Shown here: one piece after another, positions 40,186 through 48,470 of the stretch
Layout of the letters: every line of letters begins with the position of its first letter
Numbering within the stretch: the stretch's first letter is position 1
From: Alteriqipengyuania flavescens
GTDB lineage: Bacteria; Pseudomonadota; Alphaproteobacteria; Sphingomonadales; Sphingomonadaceae
NCBI RefSeq assembly: GCF_030406725.1
Contig: NZ_CP129107.1
Coordinates: 2,336,501 to 2,400,500, forward strand
Direction of reading: 5' to 3'
Length of the DNA: 64,000 nucleotides
Notes under the pieces: model-generated
The model's input: only the letters and a program-made list of their open reading frames with translations
Told to the model about the DNA's origin: nothing
The model's database searches: none
Position numbers and translations under genes: made by a program

Positions 40186-41136
40186 ATGACGACTGCCGAA
40201 GCCCAGACGACGCCCTACGCCCTGTTCGAAGGACACGGCCAGCCCGTGACCGATGTCGATACGGGCGCGGTCCGCAGCGCCATCGAAACCAGCGGTGCGG
40301 TGCTGCTGCGCGGGTTCAAGCCTTCGCTGGAAGGCTTTTCCGCGCTCAGCCGGATGCTGTGCAGCCATTCGTCTTTCAACGAGAGCCCGAACCGGCAATT
40401 GTTGACAGAGGGCAATGCCGTGCAATCGGTCAATCTCGGCAGCGATCCCTTCCCGCTCCACCCGGAACTTTCGCGGGAGCCGTGGCGACCCGATCTCGCC
40501 ATGTTCGGCTGCATCAATCCGCCCGGCGTCGGCGGCCAGACCAATATCTGCGACGGGATCGAGATCGTGCGGCAGATGCCCGCGCAAATCCGCCAGGCGC
40601 TGGAAGGCAGCAAGCTTTACTACATACAGCCCGCGTCCCCTGCCCTGCTCAAGTTCTGGCTCGGCACCGAAACGCCGGGTCGGGAGCAGATGGAAAACCC
40701 GCCGCCGTCGTGCCCCTATTTCTTTCGCAAGCCACAGGGCCAGATCCTGCGCGGTTTCATCCGCCCGGTGTTCGAACCCACGCTGTTCCAGGACGAGCCC
40801 GCCTTTGCCAATTTCGTGATGTTCGCGCGCGATTATCTGCGCCTGCCGAACTTCCCCTCGCTCGACGGCAAGCCCTTCCCCGACGACTGGCTGGACGAAA
40901 TCCGCAGCACCGCGCGCCGCCTCACCTATTCGCACGCGTGGCAGCAGGGCGACATACTGCTGCTCGACAACAGCCGCTTCATGCATGGGCGCAAGGCAAT
41001 CGCGAATGCGGAAGAACGCCGGATTGCGACGTTCTTCGGCTATCTCGAAGGCATCGAACGGCGGCCGCTGGAGCCGGAGAACCCGGTGTGGCGGCAGGAC
41101 GACTTCGTCCCGCCCGATACGCCGCACGATACCTGA
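40186..41136 (+). CDS. TauD/TfdA-type Fe(II)/2-oxoglutarate dioxygenase
   Basis: A 316-residue oxygenase. The iron facial triad reads as His92-x-Glu94 (PLHPELS) and the distal His267 (FMHGRKA), with Arg279 (ERRIATFFGY) placed to bind 2-oxoglutarate. The first acid is Glu rather than the commoner Asp. Such enzymes hydroxylate small molecules or amino acid derivatives; the substrate cannot be told. Divergent to a sulfotransferase-like gene, so the pair may modify the same compound. It ends about 190 bases before rpsD. Confidence 0.85.
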   Translation: MTTAEAQTTPYALFEGHGQPVTDVDTGAVRSAIETSGAVLLRGFKPSLEGFSALSRMLCSHSSFNESPNRQLLTEGNAVQSVNLGSDPFPLHPELSREPWRPDLAMFGCINPPGVGGQTNICDGIEIVRQMPAQIRQALEGSKLYYIQPASPALLKFWLGTETPGREQMENPPPSCPYFFRKPQGQILRGFIRPVFEPTLFQDEPAFANFVMFARDYLRLPNFPSLDGKPFPDDWLDEIRSTARRLTYSHAWQQGDILLLDNSRFMHGRKAIANAEERRIATFFGYLEGIERRPLEPENPVWRQDDFVPPDTPHDT

Positions 41137-41146
41137 GCGGTAATTC

Positions 41147-41174
41147 TTGACTGTGCGCGCGGTCCTGCTATGCG
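41147..41174 (+). promoter_or_regulatory. Candidate sigma-70 promoter for rpsD
   Basis: TTGACT (41147-41152) and TATGCG (41169-41174) are separated by 16 bases, a good alphaproteobacterial housekeeping promoter fit. It would give a leader of about 150 bases before rpsD, long enough for S4-type autoregulation, though I cannot fold it. Confidence 0.5.
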
Positions 41175-41329
41175 CGCGCTTCACTTCGGCGGTGTGCCCT
41201 TGCGGCATCCCTCCGATTGGTCCCGCACCCCGGTGAAGCGGTGGCCGCGGCGGACGGAACGGTCCGTCGGTGCAGTGCCGGGTTGAACGGTTGCCGCAGG
41301 GGCAATCCAGCAAATCGAAGGAAAGACCT

Positions 41330-41944
41330 ATGTCGAAGCGCAAGAGCGCCAAGTACAAACTCGACCGCCGGATGGGTGAAAACATCTGGGGTCGCCCGAA
41401 TTCCCCGGTCAACAAGCGGTCCTACGGCCCCGGCCAGCACGGTCAGCGTCGCAAGTCCAAGATGTCGGACTTCGGCCTGCAGCTGCGCGCCAAGCAGAAG
41501 CTGAAGGGCTACTACGGCGACGTGACCGAAAAGCAGTTCCGCCGCACCTACAAGGAAGCGTCCTCGATGAAGGGCGACACCGGCCAGAACCTGATCGGCC
41601 TGCTGGAACAGCGGCTCGACATGATCGTCTATCGCGCCAAGTTCGCGCCGACGATCTTCGCCGCCCGCCAGCTGGTCAGCCACGGCCACATCCGCGTGAA
41701 CGGCGTGAAGTGCAACATCGCCAGCCGACGCTGCTTCGTGAACGACGTCATCAGCCTGGGCGACAAGGCCAAGGACATGGTGCTGGTCATCGAGGCGCAG
41801 AGCCTGCCGGAGCGCGAAATCCCGGACTACGTCGTGGCCGACGGCACCGACAAGGTGACGTTCACCCGCGTGCCGAAGCTCGACGAAGTGCCCTACCCGG
41901 TCACGATGGAACCGAACCTGGTCGTCGAATTCTATTCGCGCTGA
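41330..41944 (+). CDS. rpsD: 30S ribosomal protein S4
   Basis: A 204-residue S4, a primary 16S rRNA-binding protein that nucleates 30S assembly. It has the conserved N-terminal part ([20 protein letters not shown] region near 35-54), [21 protein letters not shown] in the S4 RNA-binding domain (about 100-160) and the usual C-terminus. No zinc cysteines are in the N-terminus, as in most S4 of this class. AAGGAAAG precedes the ATG. Monocistronic, with a promoter upstream and a terminator 20 bases after the stop. Confidence 0.98.
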   Translation: MSKRKSAKYKLDRRMGENIWGRPNSPVNKRSYGPGQHGQRRKSKMSDFGLQLRAKQKLKGYYGDVTEKQFRRTYKEASSMKGDTGQNLIGLLEQRLDMIVYRAKFAPTIFAARQLVSHGHIRVNGVKCNIASRRCFVNDVISLGDKAKDMVLVIEAQSLPEREIPDYVVADGTDKVTFTRVPKLDEVPYPVTMEPNLVVEFYSR

Positions 41945-41965
41945 TCGGGTATCATACCGAACACG

Positions 41966-41991
41966 AAAGGCGGCCTCGTGGGGCCGCCTTT
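41966..41991 (+). terminator. Intrinsic terminator after rpsD
   Basis: AAAGGCGGCC and GGCCGCCTTT form a perfect 10-bp stem with loop TCGTGG, followed by TTTTG. A textbook terminator for the rightward rpsD transcript. Confidence 0.9.
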
Positions 41992-42053
41992 TTTGTTGCC
42001 TGTCAGTAATTTAGATGGAACGTTGCGCAGGTGGCGAGCGTTGATCGAATGCT

Positions 42054-42260
42054 ATGACCACCTTCTACCGCTTCATCACCGCGAAACGCCGTGGCAAGTG
42101 GTATCCGGTGCTGGAAGACGCGCAGCGATATGCCGAAAGGATCGGCGCCGGGTTCATGGATGCGGCCGGCAACTTCACGCCGTATCGCGGTACGATCCTG
42201 GAATTCTGCGAAGGTCCGCCCGATCAGTCGCGCAGCTGGTCCCACTCGACCAGTTCGTAA
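42054..42260 (+). CDS. Small hypothetical protein
   Basis: A 68-residue frame giving a plausible small soluble protein (MTTFYRFITAKRRGKWYPVL, then YAERIGAGFMDAAGNF). It has no motif I recognise and no strong ribosome site. Its last 37 bases overlap the 3' end of the convergent chorismate mutase gene. The protein-like composition of the first 50 residues argues for a real gene; transcription would have to start after the rpsD terminator. Confidence 0.45.
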   Translation: MTTFYRFITAKRRGKWYPVLEDAQRYAERIGAGFMDAAGNFTPYRGTILEFCEGPPDQSRSWSHSTSS

Positions 42261-42526
42261 GCGATCGACGCTTCCACCAGCGTTTCCCAGATTGCGGCAA
42301 TCTCTTCCGCCGGCAGACCTCGCGCCTCGGCATCGGCCCGTGCCGCAGTAATGACCGCGGCCTTGCGATCTTCGTCGCGCACCACTTCGCGGCTCGGCTT
42401 GATGCGGGCGGCGGCGCGCATGTAGCCGAAGCGCCGGTCGAGCAGCGCGACAAGCTCGCGGTCCGTGGCATCGACGCCTTCGCGCACTTCGGCCATGCTG
42501 GTGCAGTCTTCGGGCATTTTCGGCAT
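42224..42526 (-). CDS. Chorismate mutase (AroQ type)
   Basis: A 100-residue all-helical chorismate mutase that rearranges chorismate to prephenate for phenylalanine and tyrosine. The AroQ-alpha/PchB pattern is visible: an N-terminal helix with VREGVDATDRELVALLDRRF (14-33; Arg15 and the second Arg cluster), ARIK (40-43, catalytic Lys), VRDEDRKAAVI (49-59) and a C-terminal helix IWETLVEASIAYEL. Start at ATG 42526. It is the last gene of the tgt operon and its 3' end overlaps the small convergent frame. Confidence 0.88.
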   Translation of the reverse strand: MPKMPEDCTSMAEVREGVDATDRELVALLDRRFGYMRAAARIKPSREVVRDEDRKAAVITAARADAEARGLPAEEIAAIWETLVEASIAYELVEWDQLRD

Positions 42527-42543
42527 CGGTCGGCGGGTCCCTG

Positions 42544-43671
42544 CTATTCTCGGCAATAATCGCGGCGGAAATCGGTGGCGAAGGCGGCAAAGCGCCCATC
42601 CGCAATCGCATCGCGCATCGCTTGCATCAGCTGCTGGTAGAAGGAGATATTGTGCTCCGTCACCAGCATCGCGGCGAGGATTTCCCCCGACTTCACGAGA
42701 TGGTGGAGATATGCGCGGCTGTATATGCCGCAGGTCGGACAGGTGCAGCGCGGGTCTAGCGGGTCGCTGTCCTCTGCGTGTCGCGCGTTGCGCAGGTTGA
42801 TCGCGCCGTTCCACGTAAACGCCTGGCCGTTGCGGCCCGAGCGGCTCGGCAGCACACAATCGAACATGTCGACCCCGCGCTCGACCGCGCCGACGAGGTC
42901 GTCGGGCTTGCCGACGCCCATCAGGTAGCGCGGGCGGTCGGCCGGCAGCTGCCCGGGCGCGAAGTCCAGCGTGGCGAACATGGCTTCCTGCCCCTCGCCC
43001 ACGGCAAGGCCGCCGATGGCGTAGCCGTCGAAGCCGATCTCGGTCAGCGCCTGGGCGGACTGGCGGCGCAAGTCCTCGTCCAGCGCGCCCTGTTGGATGC
43101 CGAACAGCGCGGCGCGCTCCGCGTGCTCTTCGCCGCTGTCGAACCCGTCGCGGCTGCGCTTTGCCCAGCGCATCGACAGTTCCATCGAACGGGCGATCAC
43201 GTCGCGCGGTTGGTCGGCGCGCGGGCATTCGTCGAAGGCCATCACGATATCGCTGCCGAGCAGGCGCTGTATTTCCATGCTGCGTTCCGGCGTCAACATG
43301 TGCTTGCTGCCGTCGATGTGGCTGCGGAATTCGACCCCTTCTTCGGTCAGCTTGCGCAGGTCCGACAGGCTCATCACCTGGTAACCGCCGCTGTCGGTCA
43401 GGATCGGGCGGTGCCAGTTCATGAAATCGTGCAAGCCGCCGAGACGAGCGACCCGCTCCGCGCCCGGGCGCAGCATCAGGTGATAGGTGTTGCCCAGGAT
43501 GATGTCGGCACCCGTCTGCCGCACCGTTTCCGGCTTCATCGCCTTGACCGTGGCGGCCGTGCCGACCGGCATGAAGGCAGGCGTGCGGATATCGCCGCGC
43601 AGCATGGATATGCGGCCCGTGCGCGCGACCCCGTCGGTCGCGTCGATGGTGAAGGAAAAGCGGCTCGTCAT
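42544..43671 (-). CDS. tgt: Queuine tRNA-ribosyltransferase
   Basis: A 375-residue TGT that exchanges guanine 34 of GU(N) tRNAs for preQ1. The catalytic Asp93 is in [12 protein letters not shown], the substrate loop [13 protein letters not shown] is near 228-240, the second catalytic Asp is in DCVLPSR, and the zinc site is [17 protein letters not shown] near 315-331 (three Cys and one His). Complete. It follows queA by 17 bases, pairing two steps of queuosine synthesis. Confidence 0.97.
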   Translation of the reverse strand: MTSRFSFTIDATDGVARTGRISMLRGDIRTPAFMPVGTAATVKAMKPETVRQTGADIILGNTYHLMLRPGAERVARLGGLHDFMNWHRPILTDSGGYQVMSLSDLRKLTEEGVEFRSHIDGSKHMLTPERSMEIQRLLGSDIVMAFDECPRADQPRDVIARSMELSMRWAKRSRDGFDSGEEHAERAALFGIQQGALDEDLRRQSAQALTEIGFDGYAIGGLAVGEGQEAMFATLDFAPGQLPADRPRYLMGVGKPDDLVGAVERGVDMFDCVLPSRSGRNGQAFTWNGAINLRNARHAEDSDPLDPRCTCPTCGIYSRAYLHHLVKSGEILAAMLVTEHNISFYQQLMQAMRDAIADGRFAAFATDFRRDYCRE

Positions 43672-43688
43672 CGGTTTGCACCGCGCCT

Positions 43689-44717
43689 CTAGGGCAGCAG
43701 CAGCGAGGAGTCACCATAGCTGTAGAAGCGATATTCCTGCGCGATGGCATGGGCATAGGCCGCCATCATCCGCTCCCGCCCCACCAGCGCGCTTACCAGC
43801 ATCATCAGCGTGGATTTCGGCAGGTGAAAATTGGTCATCAGCCCGTCTACCGCGCGGAAGCGGTAGCCGGGCGTGATGAAGATATCCGTGTCCGCGGCGA
43901 ACGGCCGGATCGTCCCATCCTCTCCCGCCGCGCTTTCGATAAGGCGCAGCGAAGTCGTGCCGACCGCGATCAGCCGCCCACCGGCAGCGCGCGCCGCGTT
44001 CAGCCGGTCCGCCACGTCGGGTTCGATCCGGCCCCATTCGCTGTGCATCCGGTGCGCGTCCGTATCGTCGGCCTTCACCGGCAGGAACGTGCCCGCACCG
44101 ACATGGAGGGTGACGGTTTCGCGGCGGATGCCCGCCGCGTCGATTTCGGCCAGCAGCCGGTCGGTGAAATGGAGCGCGGCGGTTGGCGCGGCAACGGCGC
44201 CATCCTCTGCGGCGAAGATCGTCTGGTAATCCTCGCGATCGGCTTCATCGGTGCCGCGCTTGCCTGCGATATAGGGCGGCAGGGGCATAGTGCCCGCGCG
44301 TTCGAGCAGGATCTCGACCGGCTCCTCCCCATGGAAGGCGAACGTGAAGCTGCCATCGTCGTGCCGGGCCTCCGCGGTCGCGGCGACATCGCTGCCGAAT
44401 TCGACCACGTCGCCCGGGCGCAGGCGCTTGGCGTTGCGGACGAAGGCCTGCCAGCGCCTGAGGTCGATCCGCTTGTGCAACGTGGCGCCGATGCGCGCTT
44501 CGCCGCGCCGCCCTTCCAGCTGGGCGGGGATGACGCGGGTATCGTTGAAGACGAGCACGTCGCCGGCACGCAGCAACGTGGGCAAGTCGCGCACGCCGCG
44601 ATCCTCGAACGCGCCCTCGCCCGGCACATAAAGCATGCGCGCCGCATCGCGCGGGTGCACCGGGCGCAGCGCTATCCGCTCCGGCGGCAGCTCGAAATCG
44701 AACAGGTCAACGCGCAT
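43689..44717 (-). CDS. queA: S-adenosylmethionine:tRNA ribosyltransferase-isomerase
   Basis: A 342-residue QueA that transfers the ribosyl moiety of SAM to preQ1-tRNA, giving epoxyqueuosine. The N-terminal [33 protein letters not shown] near 57-70 and the C-terminal [20 protein letters not shown] near 290-309 are diagnostic. Complete. It lies immediately upstream of tgt in the leftward run. Confidence 0.97.
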   Translation of the reverse strand: MRVDLFDFELPPERIALRPVHPRDAARMLYVPGEGAFEDRGVRDLPTLLRAGDVLVFNDTRVIPAQLEGRRGEARIGATLHKRIDLRRWQAFVRNAKRLRPGDVVEFGSDVAATAEARHDDGSFTFAFHGEEPVEILLERAGTMPLPPYIAGKRGTDEADREDYQTIFAAEDGAVAAPTAALHFTDRLLAEIDAAGIRRETVTLHVGAGTFLPVKADDTDAHRMHSEWGRIEPDVADRLNAARAAGGRLIAVGTTSLRLIESAAGEDGTIRPFAADTDIFITPGYRFRAVDGLMTNFHLPKSTLMMLVSALVGRERMMAAYAHAIAQEYRFYSYGDSSLLLP

Positions 44718-44792
44718 GGCGTCGATCCCGGTAAACCATGGCGTATCGATGGACGTTCATGGCGCGCGCCTTAGCGCTTGCGCCGCGTCGCG

Positions 44793-45482
44793 TCACTCGG
44801 AGAGAGGCACCTCGGCCATGTCCGCTTCCGGCCCGGTCAGTTCCGGTGCCTGCTGCGGCAGTACGACCGGCTGCGGCATCGCCTGCGGCTTGTTGTCCGA
44901 TGCGATGGAAGCCTGCAGGATGCGGGTCGGGTTCGCCGGCGGCTGACCGCGCTCGATCGCATCGACCGCGTCCATGTTCGAAATCACCCGCCCGAAATTC
45001 GTGTAGTTCTGGTCGAGCGAGAAGCGCGGGTAAAACACGATGAAGAACTGGCTGTTGGCGCTGTCTTCCGCGCTGGCGCGCGCCATCGACACGGTGCCGC
45101 GCACGTGCGGCAGGCGATTGAATTCGGCCTGCAGGTCGGGAAGCGAGGAAGAGCCGGTTCCGGTGCCGGTCGGGTCGCCGGTCTGGGCCATGAAATTGTC
45201 GATCACGCGGTGGAAGATCACCCCGTCGTAGAAACCCTGCCGGGTAAGCGTCTTGATCCGCTCGACATGGTTCGGCGCCCATTCGGGCACGAGGCGGATG
45301 GCCACCCGCTCGCCGGTCGAAAGGTCGAGATAGAGGATATTGTCCAGATCCTGCGTCAGATCGTAATTCGCGCGGATCGGCATGGCGCGCTGCGTTGCAG
45401 GCGCGGCGTCCTGCGCGCTCGCGGCGACGGGCGTTGCCAGGGCGGCCAGGGCTGCCAGCGAAGTGAAAAGCGTCTTGATCAT
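44793..45482 (-). CDS. Secreted cyclophilin-type peptidyl-prolyl isomerase
   Basis: A 229-residue cyclophilin with a cleavable signal peptide (MIKTLFTSLAALAALATPVAASAQ), so it acts in the periplasm on folding outer-membrane or secreted proteins. The isomerase domain (about 45-200) includes FYDGVIFHRVIDNFMAQTGD with the catalytic Arg, RGTVSMAR and NSQFFIVF. A proline/glutamine-rich tail of about 30 residues follows. It sits between coaD and queA with gaps of about 75 bases on each side. Confidence 0.92.
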   Translation of the reverse strand: MIKTLFTSLAALAALATPVAASAQDAAPATQRAMPIRANYDLTQDLDNILYLDLSTGERVAIRLVPEWAPNHVERIKTLTRQGFYDGVIFHRVIDNFMAQTGDPTGTGTGSSSLPDLQAEFNRLPHVRGTVSMARASAEDSANSQFFIVFYPRFSLDQNYTNFGRVISNMDAVDAIERGQPPANPTRILQASIASDNKPQAMPQPVVLPQQAPELTGPEADMAEVPLSE

Positions 45483-45556
45483 CGTTTCCGTCTATCTGCG
45501 AGGAATGGATATGGTGCGGCACTTACCGACAGCGCGCTGTCCGCGCAATGAACGCC

Positions 45557-46084
45557 TCAGTAATCGCCGCGCTGGCCGGTTTCCGCCACCCGCGCATCGA
45601 CCTGATGCTTGACCGCAGGCGATACGAAGGGCCCGATATCGCCGCCGAACATGGCGATTTCCTTGACCAGCTTGGACGCGATCGGCTGCAGCGAGACATC
45701 GGCCATCAGGAACACGGTCTCGATATCGTCGTCGAGCTGCTGGTTCATACCGGCCATCTGGTATTCGTATTCGAAATCCGCGACCGCGCGCAGGCCGCGG
45801 AGGATTACGCTGGCGCCGGTCTTGTTGGCGAATTTGACCAGCAGCGCGTTGAAGCCGACGACTTCAACGTTGGAAAGCCCCATCGCCGCCACCTCGCGCT
45901 TGACCATGGCCAGCCGCTCGTCGGTATCGAACATCGGGTTCTTGCTGGGGTTGGTCGTGACGCCGATGACCAGCCGGTCGACCAGCTTGCTGCCGCGCCG
46001 GATGATGTCCGCATGGCCTAGCGTGATCGGATCGAAGGTACCGGGATAGATACCGACGCGTTCTTTCTGGTTGCTGTCGGCCAT
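45557..46084 (-). CDS. coaD: Pantetheine-phosphate adenylyltransferase
   Basis: A 175-residue CoaD that makes dephospho-CoA from 4'-phosphopantetheine and ATP, the penultimate step of CoA synthesis. The nucleotidyltransferase motif GTFDPITLGH (15-24, including TxGH) and the RGLR (96-99) and ISS-like later motif region are present. Start at ATG 46084, sharing one base with the ispA stop. Length is within the family range (160-175). Confidence 0.96.
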   Translation of the reverse strand: MADSNQKERVGIYPGTFDPITLGHADIIRRGSKLVDRLVIGVTTNPSKNPMFDTDERLAMVKREVAAMGLSNVEVVGFNALLVKFANKTGASVILRGLRAVADFEYEYQMAGMNQQLDDDIETVFLMADVSLQPIASKLVKEIAMFGGDIGPFVSPAVKHQVDARVAETGQRGDY

Positions 46085-46998
46085 TACCGGTCCCTTTCCA
46101 CGATGAAGCGCGCGATTTCGCGCAGCAATTCGGCTTCCTCGCCATAGGATGCGAGGTGACCGATCGCCTGGTCCACCAGGGCGCGGGCCTGCGCGCGGGC
46201 GCCGTCGGCACTCATCAGCGACACGAAAGTGGCCTTCCCCGCGTCCGCATCCTTGCGCAGCGCCTTGCCCGCCTTCGCCTCGTCCCCTTCCACGTCGAGC
46301 AGGTCGTCGGCGATCTGGAATGCGAGGCCGATGTCGCGCGAATAGGCGTGGAGGTGCGCGCGGCCCTCGCGCGCCAGCTTGCCGAGGATCGCGCCCATTT
46401 CGACCGCCGCACCGAGGAGCGCACCGGTCTTCAGCTGCTGCAGCCGCGTGATCGCCTGGAGGTCGAAGCTCTCGCCCCCCTCCTCTTCGGCGATCATGTC
46501 CATCATCTGGCCACCTGCCATCCCCGCGTGGCCGCTCGCCCTCGCAAGGCATTCGACGAGCTCGCACCGCGTGAAGGGATCGCCGCTCAACGCCGGGTCG
46601 ATCAGGATTTCGAAGGCAAGGGCATGGAGCGAATCGCCGGCCAGCACGGCCGTCGCCTCGTCGAAGGCGAGATGGATGGTCTCGCGCCCGTGGCGCATCG
46701 CATCGTCGTCCATGCACGGAAGATCGTCATGGATCAGTGAATAGGAATGGACCGCCTCCACCGCACAGCCTGCGCGTACGGAGGTTTCGCGGTCCACGCC
46801 GAACAGGTCCGCCGTAGCGACCGTCAGCAGGGGCCGCAGCCGCTTGCCGCCGCCGATCACGGCATAGCGCATCGCCTCGACCAGCCGGGCACGCCGGTCG
46901 CCCGGCACCGGAAGCAGCGCATCGAACTGCGCGTCCACCTCGCCCTGAACGCGCGCGAGTTCCTGCGCCAGCAGCCCCTCGGCGAGTTTCAGGCCCAC
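46084..46998 (-). CDS. ispA: Polyprenyl (farnesyl/geranylgeranyl) diphosphate synthase
   Basis: A 304-residue trans-prenyltransferase that joins IPP to allylic diphosphates. The first aspartate-rich motif DDLPCMDDD is at 91-99 (with the IspA-type four-residue spacing), GGGKRLRPLL at 49-58 binds the diphosphate, and the second motif DDLLDVEGD is near 230-238. The GTG at 46998 is chosen as the first start after the xseB stop; it gives the usual length. The xseB-ispA order is the classical one, though dxs is not next. Confidence 0.95.
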   Translation of the reverse strand: MGLKLAEGLLAQELARVQGEVDAQFDALLPVPGDRRARLVEAMRYAVIGGGKRLRPLLTVATADLFGVDRETSVRAGCAVEAVHSYSLIHDDLPCMDDDAMRHGRETIHLAFDEATAVLAGDSLHALAFEILIDPALSGDPFTRCELVECLARASGHAGMAGGQMMDMIAEEEGGESFDLQAITRLQQLKTGALLGAAVEMGAILGKLAREGRAHLHAYSRDIGLAFQIADDLLDVEGDEAKAGKALRKDADAGKATFVSLMSADGARAQARALVDQAIGHLASYGEEAELLREIARFIVERDR

Positions 46999-47002
46999 CG
47001 GA

Positions 47003-47254
47003 TCAGCCCTGCTTGTCGAACGGAATGGTGGCCGAAGCCTTACCGTCCGGCCCGGCAACGATCTTCTCGATCCGTGCCTGCGCCGCATCCAGACGCTTCT
47101 GGCAATGTTCGCGCAGCTTCTCGCCGCGCTCGTACAGGTCGATCGATTGTTCCAGCGGCACTTCGCCGCCTTCAAGCTGGCGCACCACGTTTTCGAGCGC
47201 GCGCAGCGCGTCCTCGAAGCTCATTTCCGAAATGTCGGGAGTACCCTCTGCCAT
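47003..47254 (-). CDS. xseB: Exodeoxyribonuclease VII small subunit
   Basis: An 83-residue (or 87 with the upstream ATG at 47266) helical protein: SFEDALRALENVVRQLEGGE followed by VPLEQSIDLYERGEKL is the XseB signature. It forms exonuclease VII with XseA, which degrades single-stranded DNA. The stop is four bases before the ispA GTG. Start choice between 47254 and 47266 is not decided by ribosome sites. Confidence 0.93.
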   Translation of the reverse strand: MAEGTPDISEMSFEDALRALENVVRQLEGGEVPLEQSIDLYERGEKLREHCQKRLDAAQARIEKIVAGPDGKASATIPFDKQG

Positions 47255-47342
47255 GGGGCCGAGCATTGACCTTGGCGGCGCGCGCGGTCAAGCGGTGCCT
47301 GCGGCGATGGGCCGCGTGGTGCACAGCCAAGAGGTAACAGAC

Positions 47343-48053
47343 GTGTTCATCGGCCACTTCGCCCCCGCGCTGGTTGCGGCGGCCCATGTCGAGAAAACCG
47401 GGCAGGCGCGGGTGCTGGGCGGTATGTTCATCGCTGCGCAGCTCGTCGATTTCGCCTTTTTCATCCTGGTGCTGCTGGGGGTCGAGCAATTCCGCATCGT
47501 GCCGGGCATCACCGCGATGAACCCGCTCGACCTCTATCTCATGCCTTTCACCCACAGTCTTGCGGGCACGCTGGGATGGGCCGGGTTGTTCGCCCTGCTG
47601 ACGGCCCTGTTCCTGCGTGACATGCGCTTCGCGATCCTCGGCGCCGGCGTGGTGCTGTCGCACTGGTTCCTCGACCTGTTGGTCCACCGGCCCGATCTGA
47701 CCCTGGTGGGAGAGGCGCCGAAGCTGGGGCTGGGCCTGTGGAACGTGCCGTGGGCGATCGTGCCGCTGGAGCTGCTGATGACGCTGGGCGCGTTCTTCTA
47801 TTACGCGGTCAAGACCCGCCAGCGCGACGGGAAGACCGACCACGCGCTCTACACCTTGCTGGTAGTGCTGGTGATCGTGCAGCTGTTGAACTGGTACGGG
47901 CCGACGCCGGAAAATGGGCCGATGGAAGTCTGCTTCCAGGCGCTGATCGTCTTCACCATCCTCGTCCTGCTGGCCGCATGGCTTGGCTCCACGCGCGAAT
48001 ACTGGCGGATGAAGGACCTCGAACCGCCAAGCGCTATGCCAACACGCAGTTAG
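47343..48053 (+). CDS. Polytopic membrane protein, metal-dependent-hydrolase-like
   Basis: A 236-residue inner-membrane protein with about six hydrophobic helices. The start MFIGHFAPALVAAAHVEK, an inner HWFLDLLVHRPDLTL segment (about 107-121) and the HxxxD/H-type residues recall the YdjM-like putative membrane-bound hydrolases, but I cannot name the family for certain. The GTG at 47343 is chosen because AGAGG lies seven bases upstream and homologues of this sort start MFIGHF; an ATG at 47307 is the alternative. It is divergent from xseB. Confidence 0.75.
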   Translation: MFIGHFAPALVAAAHVEKTGQARVLGGMFIAAQLVDFAFFILVLLGVEQFRIVPGITAMNPLDLYLMPFTHSLAGTLGWAGLFALLTALFLRDMRFAILGAGVVLSHWFLDLLVHRPDLTLVGEAPKLGLGLWNVPWAIVPLELLMTLGAFFYYAVKTRQRDGKTDHALYTLLVVLVIVQLLNWYGPTPENGPMEVCFQALIVFTILVLLAAWLGSTREYWRMKDLEPPSAMPTRS

Positions 48054-48059
48054 ACCCGG

Positions 48060-48357
48060 CTACGTGTGGAGCCACTTCCACACGAAGAACACGATTTCGA
48101 ACAGCACGAAGACACTGGCGATCACCACTTCCCAGAAGATGATCGTCGGATCGAGCTTCATCATCGAGGCAAAGCCTGCGCAGGCGAACGGGATGAAGTA
48201 GAGATTAGGCGATCTTGTGATCGTTCATGTAGAACCGGTGCGCCCCGGTCGCGCCGAGAAACGCGGCGATGACGATCGCGACGATGTAGTTGGTGTCATC
48301 CACACCCTTGTAGACCTTGCCGGTGCGATACATCAGATCGCCGTGATATTCTGCCAT
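48060..48357 (-). pseudogene. TM2-domain protein with frame change
   Basis: From ATG 48357 the frame gives MAEYHGDLMYRTGKVYKGVD and the TM2 signature FLGATGAHRFYMNDH, then stops (TAA at about 48205) right after HKIA. The other frame continues with a second hydrophobic span (YFIPFACAGFASMM, then FWEVVIASVFVLFEIVFFVW) to a stop at 48060. A one-base insertion (or two-base loss) after the GAHRF motif rejoins them. TM2 proteins have two spans joined by such a motif, so this is a broken copy, or a sequencing error. Confidence 0.75.
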
Positions 48358-48470
48358 CGGATCGCCCCCCCCGGTCTTGCAAATTACGCATGCCCTTGAC
48401 CGGCAAATCCTTACGGACAAATTGAAGCCGCCACTGGCGAAGCGCAGGCGCTCTCGCTAAAGCGCCGGCC

